64,000 nt of DNA from Didymodactylos carnosus (Eukaryota > Rotifera > Eurotatoria > Philodinida > Philodinidae). The position numbers and the translations under genes were made by a program. The notes beneath the pieces are model-generated. The model made no database searches and was not told the DNA's origin. It saw only the letters and a program-made list of their open reading frames with translations. Positions 51,385 through 62,100 of the stretch are shown here, in pieces. The DNA lies in NCBI GenBank assembly GCA_905250885.1, contig CAJNOQ010000077.1, positions 17,288 to 81,287 of the forward strand, in the 5' to 3' direction. How positions within the stretch are numbered: the first letter of the stretch is position 1; every line of letters starts with the position of its first letter.

Positions 51385-52775
51385 CATACTGGATATAAGA
51401 CCGCGTCTCGGGAGCACGGGATGTTAGGAGCTATTGCAGATAAGCGACGACCAACCGTATTCAATCAGCTTCCTCCAAACTTGATTTCAATTACATAGGT
51501 CAAAAGTACAATTAATAGCAAGTTTTTTGCCGCAAATGGCAGCTCTACAACCCAAGTAGTTATTGAGATATTCAAGTTTTAAGAAAAGTTGCGATTTCGA
51601 ATTTTTTTGGTAGTGAATTAGGATCAACTAGCGTTTAATCTTCAATTCTCCACAAAATGAGATGCTAGTCAAGTTTCTACAATCTTGAACGATCGAGTTA
51701 CAGACTTTTTCACATTACGTAAAGATATACACATTATATAAATTCATTCCTTTATTGCCATTATCGAGCAATGTCGTAATTCTATGGCACGTTTTGACAG
51801 AAGATCGTAGAAACTTGACCAGCATCTCATTTTGTGGAGAATTGAAGGGGCTATCCAATGATATGGTTGAAAAACTTCGGAAAAAATTTTAAGATTACTA
51901 GGTTTTCTAGAAAACCGTTTTTCAGGGATCTCTATCTCAAGTCCCAAGGTGTAGCATAACTTTTCTTCATGGAAATATATAGAACTCGACACGCTCTTCC
52001 ATTTGATACCAAGTTTAAGGTTCTGCGTTAGGTAATGTGGTCGCAGACGTTCTACAAAACCGCCGAAAATGCATTCTTCCGATGCAAACATAAAATGGCT
52101 ATAACTTTTTTTCTAATAAGGCTAGAGACTTGCGGTTTTCACCATTCGGTTCAGCTTGCCGAGCTCTATAATATGAGATAGTTCTCGTCACTGACATCAA
52201 AGGTCGATGCAAATAGTGGTAGGTTTTATATGGATTGGGTCTATCCGTTGACGCCGAAATTTCACTAAAAATTCAATATCTCACGTTCCTCTTGGAAGTC
52301 CAAAGTTTTTCTATTGCCGTTTTATCACTCCACTCTTCTAGTATCTACCCTAAAAGGCTGAGCCTTACTGAGCCGGTTATGCACGAGATAATGAATGGTG
52401 AAGTAGTAGCGGTAACGTCATACATAACTTGATAATAAAACGATCTCTAGAGCCCGGACTTGCCCTGTTTTCTAGCCTGATTCAAGTTGTATTTGTGCTG
52501 AGATGTTCATGTCTCTAAGTCAAGTCGTTAGAAAATAACACACTCAAGATTAAACGCTAATTGATCTTAATTCACTACCAAAAAAATTCGAAATGGCAAC
52601 TTTTCTTAAAACTTGAATATCTCAATAACTACTTGGGTTGTAGAGCTGCGATTTGCTGCAAAAAACTTGCTATTGATTGTACTTTTGACCTATGCAATTG
52701 GAATCAAGTTTGGAGAAAGCTGATTGAGAACGGTTGGTCGTCGCTTATCTGCAATGGCTCTTATATCCAATGTGC
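51385..52775. repeat. 1.4-kb nested foldback element
   Basis: Outer arms at 51385-51642 and 52546-52775 are inverted copies (about nine of ten bases agree), for example GCAGATAAGCGACGACCAACCG and AACCCAAGTAGTTATTGAG. The left arm has about 29 extra bases (51400-51429) missing from the right arm. A second inverted pair, 51640-51680 and 51807-51847 (CTTCAATTCTCCACAAAATG..), is nested next to the left arm. Frames at 51744-52091 (minus) and 52561-52788 (plus) fall inside and are not recognisable proteins. Confidence 0.8.
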
Positions 52776-52929
52776 ATCAGAGAAGTAAAATCTCAAGTTT
52801 GTAATGTCAAAATTCTGTACAAAGTGTAGACAGAAGTTTGGAGAAAGCTGCAAATAATCTATACTCCTGACTGCCCATTACGCTACTACAGAATTGAAAA
52901 GAGTATTACCCCCACGACGGGTGCCTACC

Positions 52930-53490
52930 CATGTACTAAAAATCGCATGAAAATCGGTAATTAATCGTGCACTTAATCACAATTAATGGTGATTTTTTGG
53001 TGATTTTAGCGATTAACTGACGATTTTTTTTCTAGGTACTAGGTTCGAACCCATCTTAGGAAATACATAGTTTTTTCTGTTTTTTCATTGTTTATTATGT
53101 ATAATACATGTGCGTCACTCAGCAACGGTCTTGGCACCAGCTCAAGTCGGAGCCTTGCCGACGAGTCGATTTTAGATATTTTCCCGACGCCACCTGTTCA
53201 CTGGGCTGCTCAGCTTAAGGCTCTTAGGGACCATAAAGAAGACTCTTGACAACTCCGTTTTACTCTAAAATAAAAAGAGTTCAATTCTATTTCTCGTTGA
53301 AATCGTGTTTCTTATATACATAATTTACGGCAAAATAAAACGGTGAATAACAATAATCATTTAGTAGCTTAAAACCAACAATCAATCGCAATTAATTGAT
53401 GATTTTAAAAAGAAAGAAAAATCATCGGAATCGTCAATTAATCGCAATTAATTTGTGATTTTTTCAAAATCGCGATTAATTGTTAAAAAT
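52930..53490. repeat. Block of AATTAATCGCGATTAATT-like motifs
   Basis: Irregular copies of AATTAATCG, GCGATTAA, CAATTAATTGATGATT and AATCGCGATTAATTG cluster at 52945-53035 and 53380-53490, split by a more balanced segment at 53100-53250. The motif is self-complementary. No ORF is present. Confidence 0.5.
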
Positions 53491-54439
53491 AGCGCAATTT
53501 CGTCGACATGGATAGCTTTTTGCAGTGAACTTGATTATAAAACTTTAAATGGTTTAATTTTTTTAGAAAAAGTTTTAATTAAAGGAAATTTTCCTGCACA
53601 TCCAAAATCCTGATGACACCACTAACATAGAACAGGAGAATCTATGAGATAATTTAGCGTCTCCCATGCTCGGATGAAGACTATCAGCGTTTGGTTAACA
53701 GAAGTTGGCATTTATTGAATTGAACTCAGCCAGTCAAAAACAATCACACTATATGATTCGAAATCAATTACATCTCATAACAGTCCGATAAGACGCAACA
53801 ATAACGCAAGAAGGCATACATTATCATCATGCAGTGACTATAACAACCCAGACTTGGAACCAATATGGGAAATTATACCGATACCGGCCCGGTCGGTATA
53901 AACTAATGTCTTTTCAAAACCGGTGAAATATCGGTAAACCGGCGGAATAAAAAGTGAAGAAAGACAGATAAATTCTAAAACGTTCAGATATTTTAGAACT
54001 CAGTCGCTTTCTCATCGAAAAAGCGTAGTTTACCGTCGACGCATAGAGCCGCCTACAACAAAGCCGCCTTAATTTTGTCTTTTTCTGGTTTTTTGAAGAT
54101 ATTTTCAAAGAATTTTTTCCAATCCTCTTCTTTTTTTGATTTTGATACATGTTTTGACTATTGCTGTAACGTCGAAATGCACACTCAACATCTACATCAG
54201 AGACCGAAGCGGATCATCCAAGCTTGCCTAGAGTCGGACCCGACTTCTCAATTTGATCATTGTACTCGTCTTCGAGAGCACGAAAATGAGTCAAAAATGA
54301 GAAAAATATATTCAATATAGGAAAATCATAAATTCTACCTATTGTTCAAATTGATATGGACAGATATGGTATTGAAATTATTAAAAACCAACAAAATATG
54401 AATAGACGTATAGATAGAGGAAGGATGATATTAGATAAA
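53491..54439. other. Spacer without supportable features
   Basis: It contains short frames (53914-54150 minus, 54075-54320 plus) with no recognised domain. I see no repeat ends, RNA gene or splice-linked exon. Confidence 0.35.
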
Positions 54440-55410
54440 GATAGTTTCTTCGATTTTCTATAAATAATTTCCAAGATTCTTGAAATTCGACAGCGATTTT
54501 CTAAATAGTTGGAAAATCGAATTCGATTTTCTAAGAAGTCCAATCGGTCATTTTTTTCTTGTTTCTTTCACATCTATCAAAGCCTTCATTGCAACAAGTT
54601 ATCTTGTAACAGATCTCTGTCCCTTTTAGTATTTAAAATCGGAAATGTTGATAGATTCGGAAAGCTCTCTCAGTTTTTGCAAATCAGCATATTCTTCGAG
54701 AAGTATTATTGTTGTATGATACTTAGAGATCACAAAGAGGTACAAAAAAGGTTCTTGGGTTAGGTCTGGTTAAGACAAAGTCGAGTTCCACTGTAACTTT
54801 CTGAAGAACGCAAAGCGATTCGCTCTTGTTAATGTTCCTCATTTTTATGTCTGAATTTAGCATCTTCCAAAAAAGTACTTGGTTCTATTAATTCAAGGAC
54901 ATAATCCTATCATTTCACAATTATTTTCTTTATTTTTCAAATAATATAAGTCTTTTTTTTATTCTTCTGAACTATGAACGTAAAAGTCAAATATTTGAAC
55001 AATGCACAATAATAAAGGCTGAAATAATACACCCCACACAACTTCGAAGTTCAATAGCTTTTAATAACAGTGAAAAAGTTTACCTTCGGGCATTTTCACT
55101 TTGCAAGTCTCAGATTAGCAGCATTCTCACTCAAATTGTTCTTCCTCATCGTCTGGAAAATCCTCAACGATTTTCTGAAAAGTAGAAAATAATCCGACTT
55201 TTTGATTTTCGAAAAGTCCATAGATAAGATCACTGAGGATCTTCTAGACGAAAATTCGCAGGAATTTTCTATAAATAATTCCCAATAATGAAGAAAATCG
55301 ATGTCGATTTTCTACATTATTGGAAATTCGATTTTCTATAATCTGGAAAATCCGTGAGGATTTCATATATGGACTTTTTGAAAATCGCCGAGTATTTTTT
55401 ATAAATAATT
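54440..55410. repeat. Block of GAAAATCGATTTTC hairpin motifs
   Basis: The phrase TTTTCTATAAATAATTTCC occurs at about 54452 and, nearly identically, at about 55270, with a shortened copy near 55398. Around them are multiple CGATTTTCTA / GGAAAATCG half-sites. One forms a hairpin at about 55282-55320 (AATAATG..GAAAATCGATG / CGATTTTCTACATTATT). The middle (54560-55130) lacks the motif. Confidence 0.5.
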
Positions 55411-55926
55411 TCTGACTTTACAATGTACGAGACAAGTCGAATACCGTAATCTGAATAATATGACCCTCGCAATACCACCAAATATGATTAGGTAAACGAG
55501 CTACACACAACAATATTGCTCCTTGATTAAGCGCTTCATGAACCTACTTTAGTGTATATTTTTTTATTTCGAAAGATTTAATTCGGACAAACTTCACTTT
55601 TTATTTGCTATGATATTGACTATTATGATATTTGCTATTATGTTTACATATTTGTTTCTAACGAGTTGAGCGGACTATCGTAAATGTTAATAAATGATTA
55701 TTTATTAAAAGTCAAAGTTTTTAAATGTTTTTTGTTATCCAAAACACACTTTTTCACTATAAAATAACTAAACAAAATATTTATGAATTGCTGATACAAG
55801 TCATTAATATGTTTCTTCTGTCCTATTAGTGCAAAAATAGTTTAACGTCTAAAAGTCCAACGAATGCAAATTCTTGTTCTATATGCGCCCTTTTGCAGAG
55901 TAACCATTTTACATTTAAATGATACA

Positions 55927-56370
55927 ATGAATTATCGATACTCGCAGATTATTCAGATATTCATCGTTTTAACAGTGTCAAATCCGATCGCATCATTAAT
56001 CTCCGAAGGCGACAAACAAACGTCACGAATAAAGTATAATTGGAGCACTGAGGATATACCAAATTTTCGTTTGATTTCGCGTTTATTAAAAAATAATAAT
56101 GTCGATACTATCGATGCTATTGACTCAAAATCCAATCAAAATTATCTGAAAACATTTGCTCATAACGATAATGGCGAAGAGGAAACATCTTATCAAGATG
56201 ACATTGATCGTTATGATGTTCAAAGTCAAGAAGATGTTGCTTTAGAACGAAGTAAACGTTGTGCACCAGCGTGCCAACCGCAATACTGTTGTGAAAAAAC
56301 TAGTTGTTTGTGTGTATTCGATTTTTGGGGGCCTATTTGTTTTTGTACGAGAGAACCATCTAGAAATTAA
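55927..56370 (+). CDS. Precursor of a secreted cysteine-rich peptide
   Basis: Single-exon frame of 147 codons from ATG 55927. An in-frame ATG at 55864 exists but would bury the signal peptide. Residues 1-23 form a signal sequence with hydrophobic core IIQIFIVLTV. An acidic, Asp/Glu/Asn-rich propeptide follows (about 24-109) and ends in RSKR, a typical dibasic/furin-type processing site. The predicted mature part (about 37 aa) starts directly with Cys and contains eight cysteines in the pattern C-x3-C-x4-CC-x4-C-x1-C-x8-C-x1-C, suited to four disulfides. Such signal/pro/mature layouts are known in neuropeptides, antimicrobial peptides and small disulfide-rich effectors. I cannot say which applies and do not recognise the family. 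Stop TAA at 56368-56370. Confidence 0.65.
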   Translation: MNYRYSQIIQIFIVLTVSNPIASLISEGDKQTSRIKYNWSTEDIPNFRLISRLLKNNNVDTIDAIDSKSNQNYLKTFAHNDNGEEETSYQDDIDRYDVQSQEDVALERSKRCAPACQPQYCCEKTSCLCVFDFWGPICFCTREPSRN

Positions 56371-57966
56371 AGAAAAGTTACTATAACATCATATTAAAGA
56401 AAAAAGGCAAGTGCGATAGAAATCCAGTAAACAAACTGAACTTAAGATTATTTGAAACTGACAAAGTTTTTAACGTTCTTGAATGTTTAAATCATGAACA
56501 ACTTGTGTTTAATTATCAAGAGAGTTTACGTTTGCTTTCTTCTCTAATGCCTCCGAAATTGTGCTTTGATCATGTTTATGTGGAGAAAAGCCCTCTACAT
56601 ATTTATTCTTAAATACTTAATTTAATGTTTCTCTTCCACTCTTATGCTGATCATCGAGCACGTACTCATAAAAATATAAAAGAGACAATCAATAAGATGA
56701 ACATGACGGGAAATTCTCAGAGTTTTTCTTTTTCAGTTTCAGAAGACATTTCTTTTTCTATATACTCTTCAGATAGATCATCAACGGAACATCACAGTAT
56801 AGTTTTTTTTTTCAACAAAAAGAAGAAAAACTCGTTTTCATATAATGATAGCGATCGAAATATAGTCTAAGCAGGCTAGTTAGTACTACTCTCTTTCTCT
56901 TTTTTCCGTTTTTTTGATTATTATACATGTTTTATAGATTTAGATATGTAGTCTAGTGAAAAATTTTGACGAAACCACGTGTGATCACTGTTTTATTCAG
57001 AAATAATAAGGCCTAACTAACTAAATTTAGAACATTAATTTCTTTTCTTATAAAACAAGAAATGGTTATATTCTTGGAAGACATATATCTCTAAAAATGA
57101 AAGGTAAATTAATATCGTATATATTTTCAATAAAAATCAATTCTAGATCATCTTCATATTTTTAAAGTATAGTATTGTCTGTGATGTACTACCTTTGAGA
57201 ATACGCACATTAAACAAAACATGTGCAAATCCAATTATTTTGTAAAGAAAACACAAAAGAATGCGATAGTGGAACTTCTTCTAACCAAGATCTTGATTGA
57301 AGGTCTTACTGAAATTTCTTTATTTCTTCTACCATAATTTGCTAAGATCTTTGCTACAAATAGTTTCACTAGAGACTTTCTTTTGTATAGAGGTAATTTT
57401 ATACAGTAAAAAACAAAAAAGGTCATTAATTGGTAGTGTCATCTAGGCTCAAATATCTCGCTCTATAATATTCAGTCTATATTAAGAACTTGTATAGAAA
57501 AACTTCGTTAGAGTAGAAAAAACGTTGAAGTAAAACTATTCTAACGAAACTTCCAGATAAAATGTATTCGCATATTTTGTTCAACCATAACGTGTACAGG
57601 CAGTAGTAACTGTTATGATGTCTATCTTCGCGAAAAATCAGTTACTATAAAATCTCACACACTACACAGTTCATTTAAACAGCTGTTATTTCTATTCTTC
57701 CCAATGTATAAACGACAAATTACTACTAGTTTAATAGTTTATTTATAAAATTTTTTGTAACAGATGTCTAAAAAAATAGTATTAGCGTATCATGTAATGG
57801 CCTCTCTTCTTTTATTTAGGCCAAAACACTTTGTCCCATCTCTTTAGTAAAAAATTAAGACGCAATCAATTGATGGAATGGTTTTAGTACTAATTCTTTT
57901 TTAGATAAAAATTATCGGAAACGAAAGCAATTATATGATGTAAGATAGTATTAATTTTTCAATTTC
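56371..57966. other. Intergenic region before the channel gene
   Basis: AT-rich, with short frames only (56625-56870, 57235-57426). It should include the 3' UTR of the peptide gene and the promoter of the channel gene. No element ends are seen. Confidence 0.4.
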
Positions 57967-60457
57967 ATGCTTTTGACATTTTTCCAACTGATACTCGACA
58001 GATTTTCATCAAAATATTTGTTAATTATTTTTCTTTTAAACGCTATATTATTTATTATTGTACATGCATCTGACGATGAAACCCGTCTCGTACATTATCT
58101 TTTTTCTGAACAAGATTATAATCCATTAGTACGTCCTACACAACATTCAAATGAAACAGTCAATGTTGCATTTGGATTATTACTTGTGCAATTAATACAT
58201 GTATGTGAGACACGAGTAAACAGACTTATTATCGAAACCGTACAATATCACAATTTTTTTAGGTTTACGAGAAGGAGCAAATAATGAAGACAAATACTTG
58301 GTTACATATGAAATGGAATGATTCACAACTACGTTGGAATCCTGAACGATATGGTATTGATATAGCTAGTCTTTGCTATGTTTTTTTGATTGTGTTTTCC
58401 TATCAAAGGTCACATAGAGACAATTAATGTACCATTCAATAATGTATGGACACCGGTGAGTATGAAATGCTTTATTGAGAAAATCAGTAAACTAGTTTTC
58501 GCCATTTTAGGATGTTGTTTTGTTTAACAATGCAGGTAATATATCTCTCAAAAGCATACCTGATTTATTATTTATATTAAATTTTTTCTGTTTAATAAGA
58601 TGGAAATTATGAAGTATCTTTCAAATCAAAAGTTATTCTCACTTATACCGGTGAGAAATATTTCTATAGTATATTATAGTTAATTATTTGATTCTCTCTC
58701 ATTGATTTAGGCGAATTAATGTGGAGTAAGTTGAATGCATTTCATTCCCTTTTTCTATCTATGGTTCTTCATTTGCATAGTTCCTCCAGCAATTTACAAG
58801 AGTTCATGCCGTATTGATGTCACTTTTTTTCCATTTGATAGTCAAGAATGTGAAATGCGTTTTGCGTCATGGGTAAATAACATATTAAAGCCACATTGTA
58901 ATAAAGAATTTCGGCCCTTATGTCTCTATGTTTAGACGTACAATGCTCGTGAAGTGAATTTTCATCATTATACAGAATCCATTGGCCAAAAAAGTGAACT
59001 TACAAAACTTATACCAAAATTATCGACTGGTGAATTGGACGAACAGTATACGGATGATTATTTAGAGAGTGGAACATGGAATGTTCTCAGTGTAAGTTAA
59101 CTACTCGTCACCGCAAACAATTTTATTGACTACCGTCGTGTTTAGATTCCTGGTAAATTTGTTCATTATCATATTTCAAATTCAACGGCTGCACAAACTA
59201 CTGACTTCAAGAATTCAACACCTGATTATATTGAAATTGTTTTTGTCATTCGAATGAGTCGTAAAACATTGTATTATACAGTGAATCTAATTGTACCTAC
59301 GGGATTAATGGGAATATTAATTTGTATTGTCTTTTGTTTACCTACTTATGCTGGTGAAAAAATGACATTATGTATGAGTATTCTGCTGGCATTAAACTTA
59401 TTTCAATTACTTGTCACCAAAATATTACCGCCTACATCAGCCGTTGTACCACTAATAGCAAAATATCTTTTGTTTACGTTCACATTAAATGTTCTTGTTA
59501 TTGGTGAGTGATTTCTGTGTAATCATTCCTAAAATTTCTAATTATTTCTAAGTATTTTTTCAGTGAATACAGTAATTATTACAAATTTTTATTATCGTAG
59601 TCCAATGACACATACGATGGTAAGTATCGACTTCTAATCTATTTTAATATGAGAATAATTTTTGTTATTTCTAGCCGAACTGGATAAGACGACTATTTCT
59701 CGATATTTTACCCCGTTTACTATTAATGAAATCTCCAAGGTTACGTGCACGTCAGAAAAATGATATTAGTAATCAGGATGCGTTAAATATTATGACTGAA
59801 ACAAATGACCAAGAACAATCACTCGTCTATCAAAATGAAATGTGTCGATCTAATGAAGCACAACATCATAAAACAACGACGAAACGGAAAAAGGTACAGA
59901 AGTCTATTTAGGATAACTATAGTCATACCTTCTTTTTGTAGAATCCACCCACTTACTTCCATGGTTCTGGTTCATCTGATTCGGTTTTTTCTTATGCTCA
60001 AAAACGACGTTCATCGACACTGTTAACGAATTTATCGAATAAACGTTTAATTCATAATAATAAAACTACTACTGCTGAAATTATTGAGCGACGACGACCA
60101 ATTGATCTGATGCGTGATGAGTTGATTCAAGCTCTGGGGAATATACGTTACATAGCAGCACATTGTGCAAATGAAGCACTTATTGAATCGATCAGAGACG
60201 ATTGGAAATTTGTAGCGACCGTCATAGATCGTTTACAGTTAGTTTTATTTGTAACTGTAACAATTGTCGGCACATTGGCTGTTTTGTTTGAGGTAAATGA
60301 AGTGTTTATGACATGTGGATCTACAAAATGTGTAATGGTATTTTTTCAACTTCAGGTACCTCATATATTCTCACTGGATACGGTTGATCCACAAAAACTC
60401 GTACGATTTTCAAATCCAAATTTAACAATTCATGAATTAATCCCAAGTCGATCATAG
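57967..60457 (+). CDS. Nicotinic acetylcholine receptor-type Cys-loop channel subunit (non-alpha)
   Basis: Plasma-membrane pentameric ligand-gated channel subunit. Exons: 57967-58200, 58263-58353, 58409-58455, 58511-58535, 58600-58650, 58711-58725, 58781-58872, 58936-59091, 59146-59503, 59564-59619, 59675-59893, 59942-60292, 60356-60457. All in phase, 598 aa. Hydrophobic signal peptide [15 protein letters not shown]. Extracellular marks: ISx-type stretch [12 protein letters not shown], loop [23 protein letters not shown], and a Cys-loop with 13 residues between cysteines (about 163-177). TM1 [15 protein letters not shown] (about 279-303), M2 [20 protein letters not shown] (about 308-330), M3 (about 338-362), a long basic cytoplasmic loop, and M4 ending LAVLFE (about 546-565). 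The M2 GEK start is typical of cation-selective subunits. Loop C has no adjacent cysteine pair, so it is not an alpha subunit. Two exons are tiny (25 and 15 nt). Confidence 0.92.
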
Positions 60458-60778
60458 TTTTAGCAGTTTTCTTTTGTACAGGTTGTGTTAAATACTAACT
60501 ATGTATTTTTCCTACATAGATAGTTTTTTTATTTTCGCTACACATAGTTATCTGTATCTTAGTTCGTTCACGGACACGGGAAGCTAAAATCACTTTTTTA
60601 CCATTGAACATTTTGTAACTTGAGTCTGTACGTCAAAATGGCTTTAAAAATGCTTTTAAACTTAAAAATATGTTTTCAGAATAAAATCTAGTCAAATTCC
60701 AGCTAAAAACCATATCTTGCAAAACTATGTTATCGATGACGATAGTATACAGTGCAGCTTATTCTGTTTGGTCACCGG
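60458..60778. other. 3' flank of the channel gene
   Basis: About 320 nt following the TAG stop, with an AATAAA near 60681 that could be its polyadenylation signal (inference). No other feature seen. Confidence 0.4.
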
Positions 60779-61262
60779 TTAAGGGTACCCCTCCCCTCAT
60801 TTGGGCTTTCCGTTGAAATGCTGTAAATAAAAACTAAAAGTCACTAAGGCTTCATATTTTCAGAACTGATTGGAAACTTAATGGAGCACTTTTTCATTTT
60901 TGCTTCTAGTTTTTAACTATTTCCAGAAAATTCGGTTTTTCATTGTGCCACATTACGACCCCCACCCTCCCCTTAAATTTCATCCGATCGAGTTAAAAAT
61001 TTTACTATAGGTACTTAAGGTCATAGCACAGAGGATTTTTTGGGGAATTTCTTTCAGACCTTTCTTTACCGAGTTACAGGAAAAATACTGAAAAACGTCT
61101 CAAAAACCAAGTTTTTCAATTTTAGAAACCCTATAACTCGGTAAAGAAAAGTCTAAAATAAAACTCCAAAAAACAACTTCTACACTGTGATCTTGAATAC
61201 CTATAGTAAAATTTTTAATTCGATCGGATGAAATTTAAGGGGAGTCGTAATGTGACACAATA
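60779..61262. repeat. TTAA-GGGTACCCC element with inner 320-bp palindrome, right end undefined
   Basis: The left end TTAAGGGTACCCCTCCCCTC (60779) closely resembles the terminus of the element at 8-380. Inside, 60942-61079 is mirrored by about 61132-61261, with GTGCCACATTACGAC / GTCGTAATGTGACAC at the ends and CTTTACCGAGTTA / TAACTCGGTAAAG near the loop. I did not find a matching right terminus ending in TTAA, so the copy may be truncated or rearranged, and its extent beyond 61262 is unknown. Confidence 0.6.
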
Positions 61263-61947
61263 AAGCCCGGTAGCTAAACAATTAATTTTCGAGAAAAAAC
61301 GCATTTTGTACACAGGCCACTTTTTTCAGAGCATTTGCCGCGATGCTTATATCTCCGCGAAAACTCATCGGAAAATCCTGTAGAACGTCTCATTGTGAAG
61401 AAAACACGTTCTTCTATCAGACTATGTATATTTATGTTTTCCACAAAAGAAGTAGATTTTTATGCGGTTTTGAGAGATTTTTTGCCAGCCACCTCAATTT
61501 TCAACCAATTTTTAGCAACTTTTCCCGTGGACAAAATGGCGTTATTTTCAGTAGTGGAGATGTTTACTTAGTGTCCTGTTGTAATCGTGATATCTGATAT
61601 TTCTGTCAGTTATTTATTAGGTTTTCTAGCGGTCAAATAACCCCTATGAGGATAAACGAAAGTAGGAGCCAAAAATATATCACGTCTCGGACGCCACAAT
61701 ACATATGTTTTAAAACCGTTAAACGTAGTTTAACCGGTTATTTCTGAATAGAAAGAGCTGTCTGTTTGCTTCATAAATATGTATCACAGTCCTATATTAA
61801 ACCCACAAATCTGCTGTCATTATGCTCTTCAAACTTATTTAACGTTTTCCTCAAGACATCCTTTTAGCGGAGCAAAGTTGTATCTCCTCCTGGACGATTC
61901 ATCGTAAAACCTTCATCTTTTTTATTTTGAAGCTAAAACATTTTATC

Positions 61948-62100
61948 TGAATTTTGTCCGTAGCGATTTTTGAATTTCGTTTTCTGTGCAGATATAAGCG
62001 GCAAATACTCCGCCGAATTAGCGATATTTTCAGAGTTATAACTGAAAATATGTGTAGGGAACGAACGGTAGCGAAATTCAAAAATCGCTACAGACAAACT
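61948..62100. repeat. Small foldback with TAGCGATTTTTGAATTTCG arms
   Basis: GTCCGTAGCGATTTTTGAAT at about 61957 is mirrored by ATTCAAAAATCGCTACAGAC ending at about 62094. The arms are about 24 nt with one mismatch, with an additional short ATTTTCAG..CTGAAAAT pairing inside. No coding content. Confidence 0.65.

Noticed and set aside
51744-52091. 115-codon minus-strand ORF within the foldback at 51385-52775.
   Set aside because: Its frame is a by-product of the inverted-repeat sequence and matches no transposase motif I know.
53030-53060. TTCGAAC-containing stretch resembling a tRNA T-loop / B box.
   Set aside because: No pairing stems, anticodon arm or A box could be built around it on either strand.
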